A stretch of 53,028 bases of DNA from Actinomycetes bacterium (GTDB lineage: Bacteria; Actinomycetota; Acidimicrobiia; Acidimicrobiales; Bog-793). Positions within the stretch are counted from its first letter, which is position 1; every line of letters begins with the position of its first letter. Shown piece after piece: positions 16,301 through 24,744 of this stretch. The notes under the pieces are model-generated. The model saw only the letters and a list, made by a program, of their open reading frames with translations. It did not search any database and was not told the origin of the DNA. Both the position numbers and the translations under genes were made by a program. The stretch covers positions 1 through 53,028 of the forward strand of contig JAKABW010000003.1 in assembly GCA_021796535.1 (NCBI GenBank), given 5' to 3'.

Positions 16301-16356
16301 TCGGATGCCCCCGGGAAATAGCAATCTATCCCTATCACGGCTATAGCTTGCTTCAT
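13342..16356 (-). CDS. Type I polyketide synthase, single KS-AT-ACP module
   Basis: The protein has 1004 residues. The ketosynthase (about 1-420) has DTACSSSLTA (Cys164), EAHGTGTRLGD (His299) and GNFGHAEG (His338). The acyltransferase (about 505-800) has GHSLGEIAA (Ser594) and THRAFHSHHM near 691-700, the HAFH-type sign of malonyl-CoA. The C-terminal ACP has LGLDSVALVYL (Ser about 948). There is no KR, DH, ER or TE, so one round would leave a beta-ketoacyl chain on the ACP. That is exactly the substrate needed for tetronate formation, as with RkA in RK-682. The ATG at 16356 has AGGG upstream; a GTG at 16362 is less likely. The chain to be extended should come from the FAAL-loaded ACP. Confidence 0.93.
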   Translation of the reverse strand: MKQAIAVIGIDCYFPGASDPQQYWRMLLEGKVHNFAVRDRADPPQEHARCKHGEATLDHADLFNPEYFGISSSEAALMDPQQRLVLMSAWRAIEDGSHSPRRMSGTRTGVYMGLMSSEWTAWHTCNPEFVSALSGSGSGFCMVANRVSYCLNFTGPSVAIDTACSSSLTALHYAYRDLEAGECDYALVGGVNLLLGEGLGAFYRAAGLSSAGGMCRPFTGKADGISRSEGVAVVFLRRFEDAIADRDPIYCKVLGTAVNHNGRANGVTAPNRWAQVRVMQDAYKTAGVNPDDISFLEAHGTGTRLGDLIELNALTDVHNGDTRSRPLPIGSIKGNFGHAEGAAGIAGFIKAALTVSHRVLPPAPCAEGEASALDASKSFLEIPKYPKKLSEDTVIGSVSSFGLGGSNVHAVLASHDYLEKPAKADSRSEIYVISAPSEAGLRETATGKAALLSRSPYRTSDLGWTSRCTDAGWQYRYAVVGKTNREIAGKLKDKANDPGPIKGGNLQSSNIAFMFSGQGDEYDGMAACLCDEWPLFAEHHHDAWRALGKASEGMELTDPGSTWSTQSSLFAFEYALGSGLINAGITPGFFFGHSLGEIAAATLANLIDLDTAAAIVAGRSLYMNKAPVDGAMLAVHAPYDTVSVYLEDSQGVSIAAHNSPSQIVLSGDYAAICDIENRLKVAGLRTTVLRTHRAFHSHHMTNAASDLLKSLGTLNVREEKVSFGSFPALLSTVTGEVVAGKLPVSHWSDQLVKPVLFGDVVKLASGMSVTHFIEIGPRSTLSGLVKKTDPSATTVNFCGSKKTDTDSLLSGIARLYEMGVMPNWDFLASGRHAVRLHGTRSDFFPLHRYPLQRILPRLETLESGDGESQYGGEVCQPEEETSSFTDAMASVPDEKKACASGNADINRGENPPAAVLGILVSCLKASSPIPAAHIGRDVRLSEELGLDSVALVYLRELLVERIPELGGIAFADLLPHLTTVGECADYLEKFLVKDADSLTPERSI

Positions 16357-16363
16357 ATACACC

Positions 16364-16609
16364 CTAGCTACTCAATGACCGGCCGGCTATAAAAGACGCT
16401 ATGGCATTGGGGGTCGGATAATCCCATGCCAGAGTGGGATCCACATAAAAACCGAATTTCTCTTCGATGTCTCCGCAAAGACTCAAAGCATGCACAGAAT
16501 CGATCCCATAATTGGCAAGAGGCTGCAGCGGATCTATCTCGGAACTCGAGACATCAAGATAGGACGCTATTGTATCCACTATCCATTGAGAAATAATTTC
16601 TTCTGTCAA
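16364..16609 (-). CDS. Acyl carrier protein, predicted fatty-acyl carrier
   Basis: This 81-residue ACP has YGIDSVHALSL (Ser38). It starts with TTG at 16609, supported by AGGAG eight bases upstream; an ATG inside that region is in another frame. It lies between the acyl-CoA dehydrogenase-like genes and the PKS, in line with carrying the acyl group activated by the FAAL while it is desaturated and then passing it to the KS. The same FAAL, ACP and double dehydrogenase set makes the dienoyl tail of ramoplanin-type lipopeptides, which is the basis for this role. Confidence 0.85.
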   Translation of the reverse strand: MTEEIISQWIVDTIASYLDVSSSEIDPLQPLANYGIDSVHALSLCGDIEEKFGFYVDPTLAWDYPTPNAIASFIAGRSLSS

Positions 16610-16632
16610 TTTGCATCTCCTAAATAATATTA

Positions 16633-18381
16633 TTATATTTTTATTTTATTGCTAAAAACGTTATATATAGGTAACATGTTACTTGCAAGAGAATCAAAAG
16701 TACTGTTCAGCGACAGTCTGCTGAGCAACTCTTCGTATACTTCTTCGTAGCAAACCGCATTGAGTTGCTCAACCAAATCGGTATGCAGAAATCGCCTGTA
16801 TCCCAAAATTCCGCATAACGCTATTTTTAGCCAAGCGTCCGACGCGATCAAATTGCTGCCGGAGTCTTGACCGGCGCTCCTGCAGACATTGCTGCGGTTA
16901 ATACATGCGGATGCAGCCAGAAGCCTTGCGTACACTTTGGTGGCTGCACTTGCCAAAGCAGATCCGTTGAGTCCGCGCTCTCTCGGTGACATTTGCACAA
17001 CCGTGCTTCTCAACCAGATGGACAGGTCCAGCAACTCGTCAAAAATTGCTCCCAACTCTTTATCGACAGACGTGCGATTCTCAATACCGCTATGTAAAGC
17101 CGCAAAAAGAGCTGATTTCCCGGATGCACCCATTTGGAGCGTTGCCCAATCGAATTTTCCCAAAGGAATATTCCAATCAAATATGGCTCTTTGCAGCGCC
17201 TCATTTGGCTTATCGTCCATCCTGACAGCCACAGGCAATTGTGCTCTGAGTGTGGCTTCACAGACATCCTGGGCGGCGTGGCCTATTACCAATGCCGGGA
17301 AATCCCGCATAATCTTCTGGAAAATTGCGTGTTTCCCGTTTCGCAAATAAAACCGTGCGCCAAGTATATCTGCCAGGATATTAATGTCCTCGCGTAAAAC
17401 TTCAGGTACCAAGAACTTCACCGCAGCCGAATAGAGACTCCCCTGATTCGGCTCAATATGCAACAGTCTTGCCGCTGTCGAAGAAAAAATATCGGCCGCA
17501 ACAAGATCGGCAAATACCCCCACCAAAGATTGTCGCACATAAGGCATTTCGGCGACGCTGAGACCGTAAAGCCGTCGTCCCACAGCGAATTCCGCGGTAG
17601 TCCGCAAAGCCGTATCCACGGCTCCCACCGCCATAGACGGCAGACAGGCCCTCGTAACTTGAAACGCACGCAAAGCAACTGAATTGCCGCCATCCAAGGC
17701 CCCTATCAATGCCGAGTCGGGCAAAGTGACGCCTTCCAGAGATATATTTGACAGGCGGCACCCCCTTACCCCGACAGTGCGCCAGTAATCGCCGGCGGGA
17801 AAGGCCGTCTTGGTACGGTCCAGGAGAAAAAGAGAGTGATTGACCGGATTTTTTGACGTTCTGGCATGAACGACTATCAGTTCGGCGCGGTCGGCATTAT
17901 TGATGAGCGATTTATTTCCGGCAAATGCGAAACCGGACTCACTCGGCCAAGCCGTTACTTCGTTTGCGCCAAAATCATTGCCGTGCGCCAATTCGTGAAA
18001 AGCCACAGCTATCTGACCGCCGCTGATCAAAAGCTCGGCGGCTCTTTCTTTCTGCTCTGCCGTGCCGGCAGTCCATATCGTAGCGGCAGCCATCAGCGAT
18101 GTCACACCAAAGCCCAGCCCCAACGCAGGATCGCGGCGAAACACCGCCCGCAACAGATGGCCGAGGCGGTCGAGTTGAAGGAGCAAGCCGTTAAATTCGT
18201 GGGGCACAAAAGCTTTGGCTACTCCAATTTCCTTTAAAACCGCTTCGGCCTCATGTGGCCGCTCTCCCGCCTCGTCGTTACGGCAGAGTTGCTCCCACGA
18301 ACAGGCATTGGCCGAAGAATAGGGGTCGCCAAGTTGGGCATCCAGTGCTTCCACCGCCAAGCGGACATCCATAATGCTCAT
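16633..18381 (-). CDS. Acyl-CoA dehydrogenase-like protein, second of pair
   Basis: This 582-residue protein has ACAD architecture. The N-terminal helical part is at about 1-110, a middle domain follows with ELAHGNDFGANEV and GNKSLINNADRAELIVVHAR, and a long C-terminal helical region comes last. It is clearly a paralogue of the upstream neighbour. Near the C-terminal FAD contact the neighbour has SRDHRLVALFDGST. Here the match is MRDFPALVIGHAAQD, so the expected gly-rich contact is altered. It may be a weak or structural partner. The likely role is to form or place a double bond in the acyl-ACP. The ATG at 18381 overlaps the upstream stop as ATGA. The FAD-binding call is by family, not shown directly. 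Confidence 0.8.
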   Translation of the reverse strand: MSIMDVRLAVEALDAQLGDPYSSANACSWEQLCRNDEAGERPHEAEAVLKEIGVAKAFVPHEFNGLLLQLDRLGHLLRAVFRRDPALGLGFGVTSLMAAATIWTAGTAEQKERAAELLISGGQIAVAFHELAHGNDFGANEVTAWPSESGFAFAGNKSLINNADRAELIVVHARTSKNPVNHSLFLLDRTKTAFPAGDYWRTVGVRGCRLSNISLEGVTLPDSALIGALDGGNSVALRAFQVTRACLPSMAVGAVDTALRTTAEFAVGRRLYGLSVAEMPYVRQSLVGVFADLVAADIFSSTAARLLHIEPNQGSLYSAAVKFLVPEVLREDINILADILGARFYLRNGKHAIFQKIMRDFPALVIGHAAQDVCEATLRAQLPVAVRMDDKPNEALQRAIFDWNIPLGKFDWATLQMGASGKSALFAALHSGIENRTSVDKELGAIFDELLDLSIWLRSTVVQMSPRERGLNGSALASAATKVYARLLAASACINRSNVCRSAGQDSGSNLIASDAWLKIALCGILGYRRFLHTDLVEQLNAVCYEEVYEELLSRLSLNSTFDSLASNMLPIYNVFSNKIKI

Positions 18382-20084
18382 AAGGAATCCGCGACCGCCG
18401 GCCGATCCAAAGACAAAAGTTTCTTGTCTTCCAGACAATTCATAAGCTCGGGTATCAAATCTATCTCCAAAGAATCAATATAATTTTGATGGAAATTGCA
18501 CAATAAATCTATGGCCGCAATTACCCAGCGGGAACCGCCCCAGGCATCCAGAGATTCCGGCGCTTCCAAAATAGCGTGGACAAGAGAGGCCGCGCTGTAG
18601 GCCAAACAATAACGCCATGCGACGCTGAATGAACCGGCACCGGAAGGTATGCTGCCGTGAACGGGGTTTTTCATATCAGCATGCAGTGCTTTCGTAAATA
18701 AGTGCAGCCGCTCTAGTGCTTTGCACAGATCCTGCGGCAGTTGGGTAAACAAACTCGACCGATAAATGCTCCAAACCGGATCTTGCGTTTTTGTACCTGG
18801 CATCAGACGCAATGCGTCCAAACCGCAATTGATATTTGGACCTTTAAACAACGCTTCGGGCGGTTCATGCGGCTTATCAAAACCGGCGGCAAGAGATCTG
18901 AATTGGACTATCAGCGATTGCAAATTGACGGTTGTGCTCCCGTCAAAAAGAGCAACCAGCCTATGATCCCTGCTGATCTTTTGAAAAGGAGCGGTGATGC
19001 CGGAACCCATTATGTAACTCCGCGAACCAAGTACATACTCACATTCATCAATGGCACGCTGTACCAGGAAAGGAACCATAATTTTAGCCACGGGTGATGC
19101 CGTCACCAACAGCTCGGGGTTATGATCCGCAATCTTAAATGCCCAAGTTGACAAGGCATCGGCAATTAATACCATGAGCGCAGCGCGGCTGAGTCTCCTG
19201 CGAACCATGGCAATGTCTATGGCCAAACGATGGTAAATATATCTGCTTCTGATATAGGCCGAAGCAATTCTGACTGCATGATCACCGGCTCCCAACGATA
19301 AGGCACAGCAGGAAACTCTTGTAAGCTGCAGGGATTTAATGATTATCTCAAAACCGGAACCGGCTTCCCCCAAAAGTGCATCTTTGCCAACCAAAGCGTT
19401 TGTTAAAGCAAATCCGCTGATATCGGCGGCACGAATTCCAAGGGTGTGTTCTTTGGAAAGATTTTTATAATTGCCGACTATGTCGTCTTTGGAAAAGTGA
19501 AGCAGCGAGAGCGAACGCGGACCCGATCTTGCCCTCTCCTTGGCCAATATAGTAATTCTTCCGGCGCGGGATGCATTATTGATAAGCCACTTCTCTCCGG
19601 AAATACTGTAGTGTTCTCCGATCAATTCCGCACCGGTATCAATATTCAAAAGATCGGCTCCGTGCTGCCGCTCAGTCAGAGCAAGGCAAACCGCTCCTCC
19701 GCCAATTACAAAATCAGCAAGAGATATTTGCATAGAGGGTGTACCGGCAAGCCACACCGGCACAGAACCAAGATATGTTTTGCCATATGCAATGGCAAGA
19801 GTCAGATCCCTGCGGGATATCGCGCGCATCAGATGGGAAGAATCGGCCATAGAAACCAGTTCGCCACCCAAATTTTTTGGCACAAACCACTTAGAAACTC
19901 CCCAATTATTCAGGATACCGACTGACCCATCCGGGAATTTTTCTTCCAGATCGGACGAAATAAGCGATTCCACAGAAATAGGGCTTTTGGGATTGCGCGG
20001 ATCACCCAAATACTTTTCCAATGCGTCCGCAGGCGACGAATTAATTTGTAACTCAGATGAATTAACTTTTAACTCTGTCATCAT
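18378..20084 (-). CDS. Acyl-CoA dehydrogenase-like protein, first of pair
   Basis: This 568-residue ACAD homologue has LALTERQHGADL in the middle domain, ISGEKWLINNASRAGRITIL matching the FAD-contacting strand, and SRDHRLVALFDGSTTVNL at the C-terminal contact. It begins with two ATG codons (20084 and 20081) inside the end of the FAAL gene. It is longer than classic 380-residue ACADs because of N- and C-terminal additions, as in many natural-product ACADs. With the second dehydrogenase it is expected to oxidise an ACP-bound fatty acid, giving an enoyl or dienoyl chain. Which carbons are oxidised cannot be read from sequence. Confidence 0.85.
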   Translation of the reverse strand: MMTELKVNSSELQINSSPADALEKYLGDPRNPKSPISVESLISSDLEEKFPDGSVGILNNWGVSKWFVPKNLGGELVSMADSSHLMRAISRRDLTLAIAYGKTYLGSVPVWLAGTPSMQISLADFVIGGGAVCLALTERQHGADLLNIDTGAELIGEHYSISGEKWLINNASRAGRITILAKERARSGPRSLSLLHFSKDDIVGNYKNLSKEHTLGIRAADISGFALTNALVGKDALLGEAGSGFEIIIKSLQLTRVSCCALSLGAGDHAVRIASAYIRSRYIYHRLAIDIAMVRRRLSRAALMVLIADALSTWAFKIADHNPELLVTASPVAKIMVPFLVQRAIDECEYVLGSRSYIMGSGITAPFQKISRDHRLVALFDGSTTVNLQSLIVQFRSLAAGFDKPHEPPEALFKGPNINCGLDALRLMPGTKTQDPVWSIYRSSLFTQLPQDLCKALERLHLFTKALHADMKNPVHGSIPSGAGSFSVAWRYCLAYSAASLVHAILEAPESLDAWGGSRWVIAAIDLLCNFHQNYIDSLEIDLIPELMNCLEDKKLLSLDRPAVADSL

Positions 20085-21912
20085 TACCTGGTCTACGCGA
20101 CGATATCAATCTGTAAAGAATATCACAGTTTTTATAAATAATATTTTGTGCCAATTGGTTGCGCTGAATCTTACCGCTTGTTGTTTTTGGTATAGTCCCA
20201 GACGGAACAAGTATTACTTCATCAAGATATAAACCTAAATCTCGTGCAGAAATATTTTTTATGTTATAAGCTATATTTACAAATTCAGAATCATTTAGAC
20301 TACGTTTTGAGATCTCTTGCACAACAATCACTCGGTCAGCATCTGAATGCAATTGTATCGCGGCTGTTGCTCTGCTGGCTATATTGCTTACGGATGCTGA
20401 AATAATTTCTTCTACATCACCAGGATATATATTTCTACCATGTTGAATTATTACTTCGCCGGAGCGGCCAATAACATAAATCTCGCCTTCTGATATTACG
20501 CCTATGTCGCCGGTTCGCAAATACGCTCTGTCGCTCGCGTCAAGATGACAACAAAAATCTTTGTTTTGACGGTCGTCACCCTTCCAGTATCCGGCGGCGA
20601 CACTGTCTGAGCTGACCCAAATTTCTCCGACAACCCTGTCCGGCAGGATCGTTTTTTGTGCCGGTTCCACAATGACTATGCTATCGTTTTCTACCCTGCC
20701 GCTGCTCACGACATCTCGTACCCTTATGGAATTTTCTTCGCCGGTAGGCAGAAAAATATTGTTTTCGAGGGCATCGGCATCCAAATGAGCGACGACCGGA
20801 GCCGACCCCACCGCGGATGACGATACCATGAGCGTTGCCTCCGCCAATCCATAGCACGGCGTGAAGGATCCGCCGAAGAAGTTTACTTGGGCAAACATTT
20901 TAGAAAAATTGTCCAGCGTGGTCTTTCTCACGGGTTCTGCCCCGTTGAAAGCCACCTTCCAGGATGACAAATCCAGATCGTGCAGATGTTCGGGCTGGAC
21001 ACGCTTGACGCACAGGTCGTAAGCAAAATTTGGTCCGCCGCTCACATCGGCTTTGTACTCGCTGATGGCCTGCAACCATTTCCACGGCCGGCGGACAAAG
21101 GATTCGGGAGACATCATCACGGCGGTGCCGCCGCACCACAACGTACCGAAGACTGATCCCACCAGACCCATGTCATGGAAAAAAGGCAGCCAGCTGACAT
21201 GGGTTGTCTTATCGGAAAGGTTGAAGGCTTTTTCTATGCAACGCAAATTGGCAGTGAGATTGCCGTCCGTAACGACTATTCCTTTGGGGTTGCCCGTTGA
21301 ACCGGACGTGTATTGGATAAAAGCCACGGATTCCCCGGAAGAAGTTTTTTTCTCCGGATAATAAAGTTTTTCCGGAGCCATTTGGAGAGGTCTGTCCGTC
21401 ATCCAGTCGGCTGCCAGCACGGGTACGCCGTAACTTTTTGCGGCGTTGCCGATTATCTCGGATCCGCTTTCCGACGTAAGAATAATCTCGGCGCCGGAAT
21501 CGTTGATGATCCCCTCCATGCGCTTTGCTTGGTCGCGTCTCAAGGGTACGGAAGACGGCACGGGGATAATGTTTGCCATCAGGCACGCCAGTAAACTTAT
21601 TATAAATTCGGGACTCCATGGATACAAAAGCAACGCCAAAGGTTGTTCGGACAATTGCAGATGCTCCCTGTAGTACGCCGCTGCCTGCCGGGCCAAAAGC
21701 CACAACTCGCCGTATGTAAGCGGTATTTCTTTTTCGGAAACAAGAAATATAAACGCAGATTTGTCGGGCTGGCTTTTCCGCCAGTCATCAAACTTTGTAA
21801 GTAAATTCACATGCCCATCCGTCGCAATGTCAAACGGCAAAGCCGTTTCTTTTCCGAATTCATACAAACAACTGCCGCCGGGTTTCTCAGAAGTCATAAT
21901 TGCCGGTTCCAT
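20062..21912 (-). CDS. Fatty acyl-AMP ligase (FAAL)
   Basis: This 616-residue adenylating enzyme has the P-loop YTSGSTGNPKGI at 201-212 and then SWLPFFHDMGLVGS and GGPNFAYDLCVKRV. The last two are typical of FAALs, the long-chain AMP ligases that hand the acyl group to an ACP rather than to CoA. Later come NGAEPV, CYGLAEATLMVS and TGDIGVISEGEIYVIGR. It should activate a free fatty acid and load the ACP at 16364-16609. It overlaps the exporter gene by 26 bases from the ATG at 21912. An ATG at 21897 is also possible and the ribosome site does not decide. This is the chain-starting enzyme of the pathway. Confidence 0.93.
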   Translation of the reverse strand: MEPAIMTSEKPGGSCLYEFGKETALPFDIATDGHVNLLTKFDDWRKSQPDKSAFIFLVSEKEIPLTYGELWLLARQAAAYYREHLQLSEQPLALLLYPWSPEFIISLLACLMANIIPVPSSVPLRRDQAKRMEGIINDSGAEIILTSESGSEIIGNAAKSYGVPVLAADWMTDRPLQMAPEKLYYPEKKTSSGESVAFIQYTSGSTGNPKGIVVTDGNLTANLRCIEKAFNLSDKTTHVSWLPFFHDMGLVGSVFGTLWCGGTAVMMSPESFVRRPWKWLQAISEYKADVSGGPNFAYDLCVKRVQPEHLHDLDLSSWKVAFNGAEPVRKTTLDNFSKMFAQVNFFGGSFTPCYGLAEATLMVSSSAVGSAPVVAHLDADALENNIFLPTGEENSIRVRDVVSSGRVENDSIVIVEPAQKTILPDRVVGEIWVSSDSVAAGYWKGDDRQNKDFCCHLDASDRAYLRTGDIGVISEGEIYVIGRSGEVIIQHGRNIYPGDVEEIISASVSNIASRATAAIQLHSDADRVIVVQEISKRSLNDSEFVNIAYNIKNISARDLGLYLDEVILVPSGTIPKTTSGKIQRNQLAQNIIYKNCDILYRLISSRRPGNDDRVKS

Positions 21913-23608
21913 GGGAGCCCAAAGCAGCGCCGGACAACCTGAGACCCCTCTCGTCGGTGCCTGTGTAAAGCAGGTCTTCCTCCGGATCCGGCGGAATCAA
22001 TGAAACTTCACTGTACATATCTTTTTGCCTTATCAGAAAAGCCGAAGCGACGGCTGCCAGCACGGAGGCGGCGGCACAGATAAGCATCACAAAATGCATT
22101 CCGTCCAGATATGCCAGACGGCTTGCCTGGTTTAATGCGGTACCGCTGATTCCTTTTCCGATCACGGCGGCGGATAACTTGCCGCTTTTTATGCCGGAGG
22201 TGCCTGCGGTAAGGGCTTTTTCTATTGCGGCGAGTGCCGGAGGGGACAGATGCTTGGCTATCGGCAGCGAAGAAAAGGAGGAGGAGACTTTGGAGACAAA
22301 TATTGCCCCTATGGCCGCCACGCCGACGGCGGGACCCAATTGCTGGAAAGTTTCATTTATGGCAGACGAAGTACCGGCAAGACCCGGCTCCGTGATGGCA
22401 ATGGCCGTGGCGGCACGGACGGGATTGACCATGCCTATTCCGATGCCGGTAACAATCATGCTCGGTATCAGAGAAGTCCAAGCCGAGTCCGGATGCAGGA
22501 GAGTCACCAGATACAGCCCGCCACCCGTCATCAGCATTGACACGACGAAGAGAGGCCTCACGGAAATTTTGCCTATCAGACCTCCGGTTACGGCGGCGGC
22601 GACAAAAAGAGACAGAGTAAGCGGTAAAAATCGTACCCCCGCCTGGAAAGCGTTCAGATGAAGAGAGCTTTCCACATAGAGTGCTTCCAGCAAAATAGTC
22701 GGGATAATGACCGCATTGGCTATAAAAGCCACGATAGAAATGCCGTTAAATGCTCTGTTTTTGAACAGCCACAACGGGAAAGCCGCTCTTTCTTTTCTGC
22801 TCCATTCCACACAGAGAAAAATGACAAACGATGCTAAGCTGGCCGCCAACTCTGCGATAACGGTTTTATTGAGCCAACTGTTGGCGCTCCCCTCCACCAG
22901 ACCGATCACAAGCAAGGCGCTTGTCAAAGCAAAAAAGAAAATACCCGCCAGGTCGAGTTTTGAAACGTCGTTTTGGAAAACAGAGTTATCGATGCCGGAA
23001 GCAAGGTGCGAGGGGCCCGCTGAGATACGCCGACGTGAATCCGGCAAAAAGCCAATACCCAAAACCAGCGCGACAATGCCAATCGGAATGTTTACAAAAA
23101 ATATCCACCGCCAACCGAAAGAATTTGTCAAAAAGCCGCCGATCAGCGGTCCGAGGGCAATGGCCAGTCCCCCCATCCCTCCAAAAACACTGAAGGCCAT
23201 GGCCCGGTCTTTGCCGTGGAATTCATGTCCCAGCAATGCCGGACCCACCGCAAAAAGTGCCGCCGCGGCAGCGCCTTCCACGCCTCTCGAAAGGATCAGT
23301 TCCAACGCCGTTTTGGAAAGTCCGCATGCAAGCGATGCGACGGTAAAACAAGCCAGAGCCGCCAGGAAAACTTTTTTTCTGCCTTTCAGATCCGCCAAAG
23401 ATCCCCAAAGCAGCAAAAAGGCGGCCAGCGCCACGGCATAGGCATCTATGATCCACTGAAGATCGGAAAAGTGCGCATGCAAATCCAGTCTGATCTGCGG
23501 TAACGCCACATTCACAACCGTAAGGTCCAACATAAGCATAAAAACGGCCACCGATGCAAGCAACATGGTCGACCACTTATGAGTTGTCTGCTTTGTATTA
23601 CTGTCCAT
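21887..23608 (-). CDS. MFS drug exporter (DHA2/EmrB-QacA type, about 14 TMS)
   Basis: This 573-residue membrane protein starts with a basic stretch and then hydrophobic helices. Motif A-like GSLADLKGRKKVF is near residue 80, motif D1-like LDLTVVNVALPQI near 28-40, and motif C-like GPLIGGFLTNSFGWRWIFFV near 160-180. The length and the helices beyond twelve point to the 14-helix DHA2 family that exports hydrophobic compounds by proton antiport. It is the first gene of the operon, beside a divergent TetR regulator, the classic export/self-resistance set-up. The ATG at 23608 follows GGGAGA. A TTG at 23626 would lie on top of a -10-like box. Confidence 0.9.
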   Translation of the reverse strand: MDSNTKQTTHKWSTMLLASVAVFMLMLDLTVVNVALPQIRLDLHAHFSDLQWIIDAYAVALAAFLLLWGSLADLKGRKKVFLAALACFTVASLACGLSKTALELILSRGVEGAAAAALFAVGPALLGHEFHGKDRAMAFSVFGGMGGLAIALGPLIGGFLTNSFGWRWIFFVNIPIGIVALVLGIGFLPDSRRRISAGPSHLASGIDNSVFQNDVSKLDLAGIFFFALTSALLVIGLVEGSANSWLNKTVIAELAASLASFVIFLCVEWSRKERAAFPLWLFKNRAFNGISIVAFIANAVIIPTILLEALYVESSLHLNAFQAGVRFLPLTLSLFVAAAVTGGLIGKISVRPLFVVSMLMTGGGLYLVTLLHPDSAWTSLIPSMIVTGIGIGMVNPVRAATAIAITEPGLAGTSSAINETFQQLGPAVGVAAIGAIFVSKVSSSFSSLPIAKHLSPPALAAIEKALTAGTSGIKSGKLSAAVIGKGISGTALNQASRLAYLDGMHFVMLICAAASVLAAVASAFLIRQKDMYSEVSLIPPDPEEDLLYTGTDERGLRLSGAALGSHGTGNYDF

Positions 23609-23654
23609 GATCAGCTTGTCTCCCAAATTATAGAATTCCCTATCTCTACATAAT

Positions 23655-23683
23655 ATTATATTCTATAAAAGAACAATTGTTCA
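23655..23683 (-). promoter_or_regulatory. Promoter of the biosynthetic operon
   Basis: On the minus strand a -35-like TGAACA (23678-23683) is followed by 17 bases and TATAAT (23655-23660). The operator palindrome at 23671-23682 overlaps the -35 and fills part of the spacer, so a bound repressor would block RNA polymerase. A second TATAAT at 23627-23632 is closer to the start and could be an alternative -10. Confidence 0.5.
23671..23682. promoter_or_regulatory. TetR operator 1
   Basis: Perfect 12-bp palindrome GAACAATTGTTC. It is repeated exactly at 23738-23749, and the flanks (AAAA before, ACATAA after) are shared too. Placed in the promoter of the exporter gene. Confidence 0.65.
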
Positions 23684-23737
23684 CATAAATAATATTTATT
23701 TTGTGTTTGTTTTTAAACAGTTAGATTTTCTGTAAAA

Positions 23738-23749
23738 GAACAATTGTTC
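23738..23749. promoter_or_regulatory. TetR operator 2
   Basis: Second perfect copy of GAACAATTGTTC, centred 67 bp from the first and nearer to the tetR gene. It probably serves autoregulation of tetR. The pair may act together. Confidence 0.65.
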
Positions 23750-23806
23750 ACATAAGTAATTGCTTATTGAACGGTATAGGCACTATTAGTCACTAAGATG
23801 TAAAAG

Positions 23807-24574
23807 ATGAACAGTGACGAACAGGGGGAACTTGGGCCAAAGCGGCCTACCTATAGAGATAAGAGAAGACAGGAAACCATAAGAGCGATTATGGACGGGG
23901 CAAAAAAGCGTCTGGAGGAGACTTCCTCTCTTGCCCTCTCCTTGCGGTCGGTAGCTGATGTGCTGGGAATGGCGCCTTCGGCCATCTACAGATACTTCCC
24001 AAGCAGAGAGGCTCTCATCACCGCTCTGTGCATAGACTCTTACAACGAGCTGGCCGACTATCTCGAAGAGTCATTGCAGGTCACAGAAGCCGACACAAAT
24101 ACCATAAAGAGCGCGCCGAATCTCATAGCGGCACAATGGAAAACCTTATGCCGCAGTTACAGATCCTGGGGGATGGAACATCCGGGCGAATTCGCTCTCC
24201 TTTTCGGTCCGTCACAATTGGATGAAGTAACCGATATCGACGCAACCGTAACCGCGGCACGGCGATTCGGCGATTTGGGATTACAACTCTTTATAAAAGG
24301 ATTGGAGACAGGTGTCATTGTCCCGCCGCAAGATACGACAAAATATTTTGCGACGCTGAAACCAACGTTTGCAAACTCAATTTTGTCCGTCACGCAAAAG
24401 GAGCCGACAGATTTCCCGATAGGCCTTCTTCTGAGCGGATGGGTCAATATCCATGGAGTCATCTGCTTGGAAATATTCGGTTTTCTCGCCACAATGATTA
24501 CGGACACAAAAACTTTTTTTGAAGATCATCTGGACCGCACGATGTTATGGATGGGTTTCAAACAGGAAATATAG
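23807..24574 (+). CDS. TetR-family regulator of the tetronate cluster
   Basis: The protein has 255 residues. The helix-turn-helix LRSVADVLGMAPSAIYRYF lies near residues 46-64, preceded by the basic RDKRRQETIRAIMDGAKKR. The C-terminal domain (about 90-255) is of the TetR_C type with WGMEHPGEFALLFG. It is divergent from the exporter gene, with two identical palindromes between them, so it most likely represses the cluster and itself. The ligand may be the product or an intermediate, by analogy with exporter-linked TetR proteins. The start ATG has only a weak purine tract upstream. Confidence 0.88.
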   Translation: MNSDEQGELGPKRPTYRDKRRQETIRAIMDGAKKRLEETSSLALSLRSVADVLGMAPSAIYRYFPSREALITALCIDSYNELADYLEESLQVTEADTNTIKSAPNLIAAQWKTLCRSYRSWGMEHPGEFALLFGPSQLDEVTDIDATVTAARRFGDLGLQLFIKGLETGVIVPPQDTTKYFATLKPTFANSILSVTQKEPTDFPIGLLLSGWVNIHGVICLEIFGFLATMITDTKTFFEDHLDRTMLWMGFKQEI

Positions 24575-24683
24575 ACTTCAAAGCAACGGCTTGCCATCCG
24601 CTTCTGATTCTTCGAATTTTTAAAAACGATTGCCGATCCAAAATAATGCTTTGAAGTAAAACATTCTTTGGCATCCCAGTTAT

Positions 24684-24711
24684 TTATTGTCTTTCCCAAA
24701 AACGATATACT
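24684..24711 (+). promoter_or_regulatory. Promoter of nadE
   Basis: TTATTG (24684-24689), 16 bases, then TATACT (24706-24711), about 33 bases before the ATG. The rest of 24575-24744 shows no other feature. Confidence 0.45.
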
Positions 24712-24744
24712 TAAATTCATTATCGTCCAAACCTGAGGTAAACG

